DNA from: an uncultured Erwinia sp.
GTDB taxonomy: Bacteria > Pseudomonadota > Gammaproteobacteria > Enterobacterales > Enterobacteriaceae
Assembly: GCA_946221915.1 (NCBI GenBank)
Contig: CAMIKG010000003.1
Coordinates: forward strand, 62,001-126,000
Length of the DNA stretch: 64,000 bases
Direction: 5' to 3'
Numbering within the stretch: position 1 is the stretch's first letter; the number at the start of each line of letters is the position of its first letter. Under the pieces are notes generated by a model, which was not told where the DNA came from, ran no database searches, and worked only from the letters and a program-made list of their open reading frames with translations. Position numbers and translations under genes: made by a program. Shown here piece after piece: positions 24,684 through 30,819 of this stretch.

Positions 24684-25897
24684 TGAAACTTAATGCCCGC
24701 ACAGTGGACACTTCAAAGGCCAAAGATAAAGCCTACAAGCTCTCTGACGGCGGCGGTCTTTACCTTCTCGTTAACACCAATGGCTCACGATACTGGCGCT
24801 TAAAGTACCGCGTTGCGGGAAAAGAAAAGCTGCTGGCGCTGGGGGTATATCCTGATGTCTCTCTCGCCGATGCCAGGGCGAAGCGTGATGAAGCAAAACG
24901 CACTTTAGCTGCTGGTGGTGATCCGGGTGAGGTTAAACAGACGGAAAAGCAGGCTAAGATTCTGGCGGTCAGTAACAGCTTCGAAGCACTGGCGATTGAA
25001 TGGCATGAGCATAAGCGCCCTAACTGGTCACAGGGCTATGCCAGTGACATCCTGGAGTACCTGCAAAAAGATGTTTTCCCGTTTATCGGTAAACGTGCCA
25101 TCGCAGAAATCAAAGCGGCAGAGATGCTGCTGGTGCTCAGAAAGATGGAGGAGCGCGGCGTTCTGGATAAACTGAAGAAAACACGTCAGGCTTGCCGGCA
25201 GATTTTTACCTACGCCGTCATCACCGGCAGGGCAGAGCATAACCCTGTTACCGATCTCGCCGGCGCACTAAAAGCGCCAAAGCAAAAGCATTTCCCTCAT
25301 CTTCTCACCGAACAGATTGGCGGCTTCCTTCGCGCACTTAGTGAATACAGTGGCAGCAAGGTTACACAAAATGCCACCCGGCTGTTGATGCTTACTGGCA
25401 CACGCACGATTGAATTACGCGCCGCTGAATGGGCTGAATTCAATTTAGAGAAAGGCATCTGGCAGATACCTGCAGAACGGATGAAGATGCGCCGCCCTCA
25501 TGTAGTGCCGCTTTCCATCCAAGCTAAATCTCTCCTTGAAGAAATTCACCAGCTGACGGGAAGAGGTCGCTATGTGTTCCCCGGGCGCAACGATGCAGGG
25601 AAGACGATGAGCGAGGCCAGTATCAATCAGGTTATTAAACGAATCGGTTATGACGGTAAAGCTACTGGTCACGGCTTCAGACACACTATGAGCACCATTT
25701 TGCATGAGCAGGGCTATAACACTGCTTGGATTGAAACGCAGTTGGCTCACGCAGATAAGAACAGTATTCGTGGCACCTACAACCACGCCCAATATTTAGA
25801 CGGACGCAGAGAAATGCTTCAGTGGTATGCCGACTATATGGATGCGTTGGAGAGTAACGAAAACGTGGTTCACGGGTCGTTCGGAAAACGCGCATGA
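24683..25897 (+). CDS. int: P4-type tyrosine recombinase (integrase)
   Basis: A 404-residue tyrosine integrase. The N-terminal DUF4102-type arm-binding domain reads KLNARTVDTSKAKDKAYKLSDGGGLYLLV; a core-binding domain follows (about 95-190). The catalytic domain has Arg in TGTRTIELRAAEW, HGFRHTMSTIL (His-x-x-Arg), LAHADKNSIRGTYNH with the nucleophile Tyr. The start is TTG 24683: the closest upstream ATGs are out of frame or blocked, and an integrase relic at 46406 uses ATG at exactly the corresponding codon. It directly abuts attL, as expected for P4-family elements. Confidence 0.93.
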   Translation: MKLNARTVDTSKAKDKAYKLSDGGGLYLLVNTNGSRYWRLKYRVAGKEKLLALGVYPDVSLADARAKRDEAKRTLAAGGDPGEVKQTEKQAKILAVSNSFEALAIEWHEHKRPNWSQGYASDILEYLQKDVFPFIGKRAIAEIKAAEMLLVLRKMEERGVLDKLKKTRQACRQIFTYAVITGRAEHNPVTDLAGALKAPKQKHFPHLLTEQIGGFLRALSEYSGSKVTQNATRLLMLTGTRTIELRAAEWAEFNLEKGIWQIPAERMKMRRPHVVPLSIQAKSLLEEIHQLTGRGRYVFPGRNDAGKTMSEASINQVIKRIGYDGKATGHGFRHTMSTILHEQGYNTAWIETQLAHADKNSIRGTYNHAQYLDGRREMLQWYADYMDALESNENVVHGSFGKRA

Positions 25898-25967
25898 CTG
25901 TACGGATAGACAGTCTCAGTACACCACAGTAGACTGTTCTAGACACTATGTGACTCGGGGGTTGTAC

Positions 25968-26690
25968 ATGCCTGTATACGATAATCTGCCTGATCTGACC
26001 CACTGGCGAACGGTTCAAGAATTTAGCATTGAGCAAGCCGCACTATTATGTGCTGGTATAGATCCTTATGAACGCAACTTGATAGAAGTCAGAAATGAGA
26101 GCCATTCAAGATGGAAACTTGCTTGGGGTCTTTCAGATGGCATGCTTAGTGCTATACGCAGGGGTGTATTAACTCCCGTAGAATGTATTGCGATTCGGCG
26201 CTATGAGGAATGGAATAGCCCCGATGAATATTATCAGGTGAAACCAACTGAAAGAGGACATGAATTAAGTAAAGAAAAGACTATAGTTACGCGCGACTCA
26301 TTATTCGCATGGGTTAGGGCGGAAAAGGTTGATATAGCCAGAAAGCCAGTAGCAAAAACACATAGCCTTCCATCATGGTCACGAAATGGTTGGCAAAGCA
26401 ATTCGGTAGAAGTAGTAATTGATGTTCAGCCAGAAGAAGAAAAGCAAAAGGTCTTGATGCTTCCACAATATAATCATCACAGCGAAGGCTTAGAGTTTGT
26501 TCAAGACGCAATAAAAGAACTTTGGTCTACTTATGACGAAGATGACCCTCAGACAGCCCCCACAAAAACTGAAGTAATTGATTACCTCACCGAAAGAGGG
26601 GCAGGTAAAAATATGGCAGATGCTGTTAACCTTGTGTTGCGTCCTTCTCACCTACAAGGCATCGGAAGAAGATCAAAGAAATCAAAATGA
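25968..26690 (+). CDS. Unknown element protein, 240 residues
   Basis: No family is recognised. The N-terminal segment (LTHWRTVQEFSIEQAALLCAGIDPYE) is a pattern seen in many small integrative-element proteins, where a Trp and an 'AALLCAGIDP' helix are conserved. The C-terminus is Lys/Asp-rich with a possible helix-turn-helix-like region (PTKTEVIDYLTERGAGKNMA). ATG 25968 follows GGGGG. It lies between int and alpA, a usual place for element-specific regulators or accessory genes. AT content is higher than in neighbouring chromosomal genes. Confidence 0.6.
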   Translation: MPVYDNLPDLTHWRTVQEFSIEQAALLCAGIDPYERNLIEVRNESHSRWKLAWGLSDGMLSAIRRGVLTPVECIAIRRYEEWNSPDEYYQVKPTERGHELSKEKTIVTRDSLFAWVRAEKVDIARKPVAKTHSLPSWSRNGWQSNSVEVVIDVQPEEEKQKVLMLPQYNHHSEGLEFVQDAIKELWSTYDEDDPQTAPTKTEVIDYLTERGAGKNMADAVNLVLRPSHLQGIGRRSKKSK

Positions 26691-26907
26691 TAAATGGTGT
26701 CACTGTTACTATGTAAAGGGTGGTTACCCATCTGATTAGCGCAAAATTTCAGTCCATTTCGGTCGCCGTTAGCTTCAGAAACGGTAGCCCCCTTTATTCT
26801 TTTACCTCTAGCTAATGGTGGGTACACGACAAAATAATACCCATCTATATTGCCCGCTTTTTTAGTGCAATTATCTCGTTAACCGCAATAGACGTTACGA
26901 GGTAAAT
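26691..26907. other. Intergenic region upstream of alpA
   Basis: About 217 bases, AT-rich, containing a short palindrome GGGTGGTTACCC (26720-26731). It should hold the alpA promoter and possibly its operator, but no clear -35/-10 pair was assigned. Confidence 0.3.
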
Positions 26908-27105
26908 ATGTCTCAATCACTAATTCGCTTATCAGAAGTTCAGCGCCGTACTGGCTACAGCAAGGCGTGGATTTATCGTCTGCTTAAAGAAAGCCGCTTT
27001 CCTCAATCCGTAAAAATTGGTTCACGCGCTATCGCTTTCGTTGAAAGTGAAGTTGATGACTGGATTAATCAGCGCATCGCCGAATCTCGTGGTGAGGTGG
27101 CCTGA
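26908..27105 (+). CDS. AlpA-family transcriptional regulator
   Basis: A 65-residue winged/MerR-like DNA-binding protein: LIRLSEVQRRTGYSKAWIYRLLKESRFPQSVKIGSRAIAFVESEVDDWINQRI is the complete AlpA/Vis domain. In P4 (Vis) and cryptic prophages, AlpA proteins control integrase expression and excision. Its stop overlaps the next start (TGATG), so it leads a tightly packed gene series. Preceded by ACGAGGTAAAT. Confidence 0.92.
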   Translation: MSQSLIRLSEVQRRTGYSKAWIYRLLKESRFPQSVKIGSRAIAFVESEVDDWINQRIAESRGEVA

Positions 27106-27524
27106 TGGAAATGAAAAACCGCCCATTACAGGCGGCTAATCAGGGAGTCGACGCCTCTGATATTACGCCTGCCGCAGTGATTAAGCCAACCCCAAAGAAA
27201 CACCGCGCTCGCGTCTACATGATGCGAACCGGCGTTAATGGTTTCACTGAGAACGAGATCCTCCGCTACTGCCGATTGTCCAGCGCCCGTAATTACGCGA
27301 CAGAGTTGGAAAGAAGGCTTGATATTCGCCTGGAGCGCATTGACGAGCCCAATGGTGATGGCATCGGTAGCCACTTCCGTTACCGGATCACCTGCCGCGC
27401 TGACGTGATGCGAGTGATTCAACTGGTTAATAGCAATGCCGCTGCTGGTGGCTATACCGGCCTGTCTCAGCATGAGATTAACGACATTCTTTCCCTCTAC
27501 CCGGATGCGTTCAACGCCGCTTAA
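27105..27524 (+). CDS. Unknown element protein, 139 residues
   Basis: Not recognised. The central part (GVNGFTENEILRYCRLSSARNYATELERRLDIRLERI) looks like a winged-helix/replication-accessory fold with a helix carrying the CRLSSARNY segment, followed by a strand pair ending FRYRITCRADVMRVIQLVN. It overlaps alpA by one base and precedes the antirepressor gene, so it belongs to the same early operon. Confidence 0.6.
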   Translation: MEMKNRPLQAANQGVDASDITPAAVIKPTPKKHRARVYMMRTGVNGFTENEILRYCRLSSARNYATELERRLDIRLERIDEPNGDGIGSHFRYRITCRADVMRVIQLVNSNAAAGGYTGLSQHEINDILSLYPDAFNAA

Positions 27525-27537
27525 CAGAGCCTGACAA

Positions 27538-28125
27538 ATGAAAACTGAAAAAAGCAGATTAAATTCTGAGGCCGCCCCTCAGCCTACCACCAGCATCAAC
27601 GCTATTTTCGCCGCTGATGAAGATAATATTTCGGTGATTAAATTCGAGGGGAAGTCGGTGCGAATCGTCAGCATCTGCGGTGAGCCTTGGTTTATCGCCA
27701 AAGATATTTGTGAGGCGCTGGAAATTTCCGATCACAAAGTCGCATTGCGTCGATTAGAACACGATGAGAAGGGGGAGTGTTTAACACCCACCCCCGGAGG
27801 CCAACAGCTTATGCGCACAGTTGGTGAATCCGGTTTCTACAAACTGATCGCCCGCAGCCGCAAGGCCACCACGCCTGGCACATTCGCCCACAGTTTTAGC
27901 AACTGGGTATTCCGCGAAGTCATCCCATCAATCCGCAAAACCGGCTCATACGGCGTGCCCTTCGCCTTCCTGAACGATCACAGCAAGCGCCAGGCTGCTT
28001 ATGACAAGAAGGCCAGCAAGCGCGGTAAAGATCTGCAGGCGTGCAAAGGGGAGAAAGCTAGCCTTGCTGCGGAAGAGGTCGCTCTTTGGCTGAAGTATCA
28101 GCCTCAATTGCCGGAGTTTCACTAA
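27538..28125 (+). CDS. BRO-N domain antirepressor-like protein
   Basis: A 195-residue protein with a BRO-N (Ant-type) DNA-binding domain at about residues 30-130: VIKFEGKSVRIVSICGEPWFIAKDICEAL, VALRRLEHDEKG, GESGFYKLIARSRK and FSNWVFREVIPSIRKTGSYG are all diagnostic. The C-terminus is basic and helical, unlike the KilA/ANT partners of longer versions. In phages this family counters repressors or modulates host transcription. It sits in the early region of the element, just before the immunity-type locus. Confidence 0.88.
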   Translation: MKTEKSRLNSEAAPQPTTSINAIFAADEDNISVIKFEGKSVRIVSICGEPWFIAKDICEALEISDHKVALRRLEHDEKGECLTPTPGGQQLMRTVGESGFYKLIARSRKATTPGTFAHSFSNWVFREVIPSIRKTGSYGVPFAFLNDHSKRQAAYDKKASKRGKDLQACKGEKASLAAEEVALWLKYQPQLPEFH

Positions 28126-28304
28126 TGACTAAGCCCACCAGCCAGCCGAAACCGCAGCAGCGCTATCAGGACGCCAGTGGCGCAAGCGTCACAGTGCATA
28201 ACGTGCAATTTAATCGCGTGACGTTCTGCCGGGAGGGTTATTCATCACCCTGTACACAGCCTGTAGAGCGCTTTATGCGTGAGTTCAAGGAGGTGAAGCC
28301 ATGA
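28125..28304 (+). CDS. Small DUF4222-like phage protein
   Basis: A 59-residue protein starting at the ATG that overlaps the preceding stop (TAATG). QRYQDASGASVTVHNVQFNRVTFCREGYSSPCTQPVERFMREF resembles DUF4222 proteins of lambdoid phages and cryptic elements, which share a 'DxxGxxVxVxxVxxxRVxYxRxGYxxPC' pattern. Function unknown. It is coupled to the following gene by a four-base overlap. Confidence 0.6.
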   Translation: MTKPTSQPKPQQRYQDASGASVTVHNVQFNRVTFCREGYSSPCTQPVERFMREFKEVKP

Positions 28305-29047
28305 TGAACGTTCAGGGCAATGCCTGCCCGCTGGATGGCCTGTCGCTACGCCCGAAGAACTTAGCCAAACTTTGTCAGCTGATGGCAAATGATGACGTCA
28401 TTAACCTCGCTAAACCTGACACCTACTCAGCCAATAATTTGGCTTTGCGCCTGACGATGCATAAAGCCATGATGCGTAAGGCAGTGTCTTACACTGGTAT
28501 TGCTGGTTATCACAAACAGGCAAAAAACCGCTTGCCCTCTTTGCAATCTTCGGACTATCCTCAACCTACACTGGCAAAATCCGGTGTCAGGATTGGCGTC
28601 CTGGTAATGTTGTCGGCGACACTTGACGCGCCTAGCGTCTTTTTTTGTGTCGTAAATCTGACTCACCCTTTTTTCAGCGATATGGTTATAATCCGTGTCG
28701 CTCACGAAGTAATGGTGGGCTGGATGGGGGCGGAGAAATCCGCGCCGGTTTCCGATAACGCCGGTTACGCCAACCCTGTTCAGTCCACCACCAGTGAAAT
28801 TGGCGTTTCCGGTGGTGGTATCAAATACCAGTTATCGGAGGCTGCCACTATGGCTACTACCCTCACCCAAACCACGCCCAAATTTGAGTTTCGTTTTCTG
28901 GCTCTGTCACGTGCTGACATGATGGACAAACCTTGCCGCGTATCCGTTCAGGCCGTAAACGAGAAAGAAGCCCGCCGCGTTCTGGCGCCTCACTTCATCC
29001 TGTCATTAGCCGCACGCCTGCCCGTTCAGGAGGTGTCCCATGCATAA
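28301..29047 (+). CDS. Ash-family protein with in-frame Icd-like C-terminus
   Basis: One open frame of 248 codons. The middle (PSVFFCVVNLTHPFFSDMVIIRVAHEVMVGWMGAEKSAP) has the hallmarks of the Ash family named from phage P4. The last 65 residues correspond to an Icd-like protein (host cell division inhibitor type) with its own start, annotated separately. A terminator hairpin, a -10 element and a C4-like RNA lie inside the frame, so in vivo it may be expressed as separate pieces rather than as one 248-residue protein. The N-terminal 80 residues may be only leader. Confidence 0.6.
   Translation: MMNVQGNACPLDGLSLRPKNLAKLCQLMANDDVINLAKPDTYSANNLALRLTMHKAMMRKAVSYTGIAGYHKQAKNRLPSLQSSDYPQPTLAKSGVRIGVLVMLSATLDAPSVFFCVVNLTHPFFSDMVIIRVAHEVMVGWMGAEKSAPVSDNAGYANPVQSTTSEIGVSGGGIKYQLSEAATMATTLTQTTPKFEFRFLALSRADMMDKPCRVSVQAVNEKEARRVLAPHFILSLAARLPVQEVSHA
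28625..28646 (+). terminator. Intrinsic terminator/attenuator inside the Ash reading frame
   Basis: GACGC (28625-28629) and GCGTC (28635-28639) form a 5-bp GC-rich stem with a five-base loop followed by seven T. Its place inside an open frame and just upstream of a C4-like RNA suggests transcription attenuation as in P4 immunity. Confidence 0.55.
28687..28820 (+). ncRNA. Candidate C4/CI-type antisense immunity RNA and target
   Basis: A perfect -10 hexamer TATAAT (28687-28692) precedes a GC-rich stretch. TGGTGGGCTG (28713-28722) can pair over ten bases (one G-U) with CAGTCCACCA (28781-28790). The target side can also fold alone: CCACCACC (28785-28792) with GGTGGTGG (28811-28818). Mutually exclusive pairings next to ash/icd are the architecture of the P1/P7 C4 and P4 CI immunity RNAs. 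Ends are estimated; no -35 was identified. Confidence 0.5.
28850..29047 (+). CDS. Icd-like (host cell division inhibitor-type) protein
   Basis: A 65-residue protein beginning at ATG 28850 behind ATCGGAGG (28834-28841). PKFEFRFLALSRADMMDKPCRVSVQAVNEKEARRVLAPHFILSLAARLPV matches the Icd-like family found after c4 in P1-like and P4-like immunity regions. It is the 3' portion of the larger Ash frame. In P1, icd expression blocks cell division, hence the name; activity here is untested. The stop overlaps the next gene. Confidence 0.7.
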   Translation: MATTLTQTTPKFEFRFLALSRADMMDKPCRVSVQAVNEKEARRVLAPHFILSLAARLPVQEVSHA

Positions 29048-29327
29048 CGACAACATCAAATCCCACGCTGCAGATTTCAAACGTACGCAGGCCATCATCG
29101 GCAATGAGAACGCCCCGGCACCAAACACACCCGAAAATATCTCTCGTGATCGCCTGCTGCGCGCTCAGGCTGGCTTGCTCCACCTGCTGACCGAGGTGAT
29201 TCCACAGATTTCTGATGAGAAGCAGCGCCATGAGATGTACCTGCTTGTGGATGGCATTCACAACCTCACCCGCTTCGAAGAGTGCGATGCCATTAAAGAA
29301 CATCAGGCACAGGGGGCGAAAGCATGA
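29040..29327 (+). CDS. Unknown small element protein, 95 residues
   Basis: Not recognised. Mostly helical, with RDRLLRAQAGLLHLLTEVIPQISDEKQRHEMYLLVDGIHNLTRFEECD as an amphipathic core. It overlaps icd by eight bases and the next gene by four, so it is part of a translationally coupled chain of small genes. Similar runs of tiny helical proteins precede the primase gene in many P4-like elements. Confidence 0.6.
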   Translation: MHNDNIKSHAADFKRTQAIIGNENAPAPNTPENISRDRLLRAQAGLLHLLTEVIPQISDEKQRHEMYLLVDGIHNLTRFEECDAIKEHQAQGAKA

Positions 29328-29617
29328 AACTCGTCAACGCCTCAGTATCAATCCAGCGCCCCCAGCCGGTTGCCGTGCTTACTCAGCAGCAATCGCCTCT
29401 TAGCTCAGTGTCTATCGACATTCATAACGCTGATAAGTACGCGCATCAGCTGGCTGAAATCTATAACGGCAGCGTCCACGCAGCACTTATGGAGCACGAT
29501 CCAAAAGCCGCAGTGCGCATCGCCACACTGTTTGCTGAGCTGTGTTCAACCACCGATCGTGCCGGCATGCGTATCACCAGACTTTCCAGCCAGTTTGCTC
29601 ATGGGGGTGTTATCTGA
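29324..29617 (+). CDS. Unknown small element protein, 97 residues
   Basis: Not recognised. The second half is helical (YAHQLAEIYNGSVHAALMEHDPKAAVRIATLFAELCSTTDRAGMRITRLSSQFAHGG). It starts at an ATGA overlap with the previous gene and ends in a TGATG overlap with the next. Confidence 0.6.
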   Translation: MKLVNASVSIQRPQPVAVLTQQQSPLSSVSIDIHNADKYAHQLAEIYNGSVHAALMEHDPKAAVRIATLFAELCSTTDRAGMRITRLSSQFAHGGVI

Positions 29618-29844
29618 TGGCTATTTCATTTGCTGACATTGACGGGCAAGCAGCGAATCTCAAGAAGGCTCGCGCCGTTCTATCCATCCTCCTGGAGACG
29701 ATGCCAGGCACCGACGTTAACGAGGATTACACATGGCTCATCAATCTGGCGCACGGCACTGTTCACGACACTATCCAGGCACTTGAGGCAGCAGTTGATG
29801 CTGAGCTGAAATCACGCGGAAAGGGAGCGCAGATCAAATCATGA
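29617..29844 (+). CDS. Unknown small element protein, 75 residues
   Basis: Not recognised. I start at ATG 29617, which overlaps the previous stop, giving MAISFADIDGQAANLKKARAVLSILLETMPG. The sequence pattern (LKKARAVLSILLE, then WLINLAHGTVHDTIQALEAAVDAEL) resembles in layout the 95-residue protein two genes upstream (LLRAQAGLLHLLTEV, then LLVDGIHNLTRFEEC), so the two may be distant paralogues. Confidence 0.55.
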   Translation: MAISFADIDGQAANLKKARAVLSILLETMPGTDVNEDYTWLINLAHGTVHDTIQALEAAVDAELKSRGKGAQIKS

Positions 29845-30452
29845 AAAACGTTCTCAAATTCCCAACAATGCCGGAGAAATTCGGTCCTTTCTCAGCAGAA
29901 GCCACCCCTGACGGGGTGCGCTTTGGCAACAGGATAATTGGTTACTCAGCAGTCATTCGCCAGTTGGATGATGGGCGCTTTGATAAGCCACTCTCAGAGG
30001 GATTTGGCGTAATTGCTGAGCTATCTCTGGCTGAGATAAACGGCTGGTTCAAACCCAGCATAGAACAGCAGGTCACCACATGGCGCTGGATGGTAGCTGG
30101 CGTGTTTATCGTCGAGCAGATGAAAATCAATGGCACCGTTGAAGTTACCCAAGATGACGGCACAACAAATCACGCCGTGCGTTACATGGGTGAGCATGGC
30201 GGCATGGTGATTTACCCAGCAACGGTGCGCTTTGCTCTCTCCGTAAACATTGAAGACATGATGCTTCAAGAGTTTACCCACGACGATCCGTTTCAGAAGT
30301 CTCTCATGCTTTATCAGTCAATGCTGGAACCATCTTCAGATGGTGGCATGACTCTCTCCGCGTGGGGGCGTGACGGCATGGCCATGCTTCATGATGGCTT
30401 TATCGAGCTTCTCAATACTAAAGGCATTCCTGCCGCACCGACAGCGCACTAA
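29841..30452 (+). CDS. Unknown element protein, 203 residues
   Basis: Not recognised. It has a beta-rich N-terminal half (FGPFSAEATPDGVRFGNRIIGYSAVIRQLDDGRF) and a helical C-terminal half. It overlaps the preceding gene by an ATGA junction and belongs to the same early operon leading to the primase-helicase. Confidence 0.6.
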   Translation: MKNVLKFPTMPEKFGPFSAEATPDGVRFGNRIIGYSAVIRQLDDGRFDKPLSEGFGVIAELSLAEINGWFKPSIEQQVTTWRWMVAGVFIVEQMKINGTVEVTQDDGTTNHAVRYMGEHGGMVIYPATVRFALSVNIEDMMLQEFTHDDPFQKSLMLYQSMLEPSSDGGMTLSAWGRDGMAMLHDGFIELLNTKGIPAAPTAH

Positions 30453-30462
30453 AGGGGGAACC

Positions 30463-30819
30463 ATGACGCTAATTACTAAAAACTTCCGAATTAATGCGCT
30501 GGCCAACCAGTATTCAGCGGCCATTTATAACCATGTCAGGCAGCTGAACGGGGGCGACTGGTTTCCGATGGAAATCAGCGGACAAAGGATTGAGGTTGCC
30601 ATTGTGGATGGTTCAGCCGGCATCAGGTTGCTGGTGGACAGTTATCTGCTGGAGGCACTGAAGCAGGAATATCCGCGCTGGGAAGCACTGGCTGTCAATC
30701 TGCTGACTCTCTGCATGGAGGGTAGCGGACTGAGCGAGCGAGGGGAAAGTGTCTGGCAGAGCATGATTAACGACATGAGCGCCTCTCTTTCAAAAGCTGA
30801 GGTGAGCTTCCATGCGTAA
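30463..30819 (+). CDS. Unknown element protein, 118 residues
   Basis: Not recognised. I start at ATG 30463, preceded by AAGGGGG. The protein is helical with a short beta core (WFPMEISGQRIEVAIVDGSAGIRLLVDSYLLEALKQEYPRWEAL). It overlaps the primase-helicase start by eight bases, so the two are translationally coupled and may work together in replication. Confidence 0.6.
   Translation: MTLITKNFRINALANQYSAAIYNHVRQLNGGDWFPMEISGQRIEVAIVDGSAGIRLLVDSYLLEALKQEYPRWEALAVNLLTLCMEGSGLSERGESVWQSMINDMSASLSKAEVSFHA

Noticed and set aside
28301..29047. A single 248-residue protein as the main product
   Set aside because: A terminator, a promoter element and a second ribosome site lie within the frame, so separate expression of an Icd-like protein is more likely.
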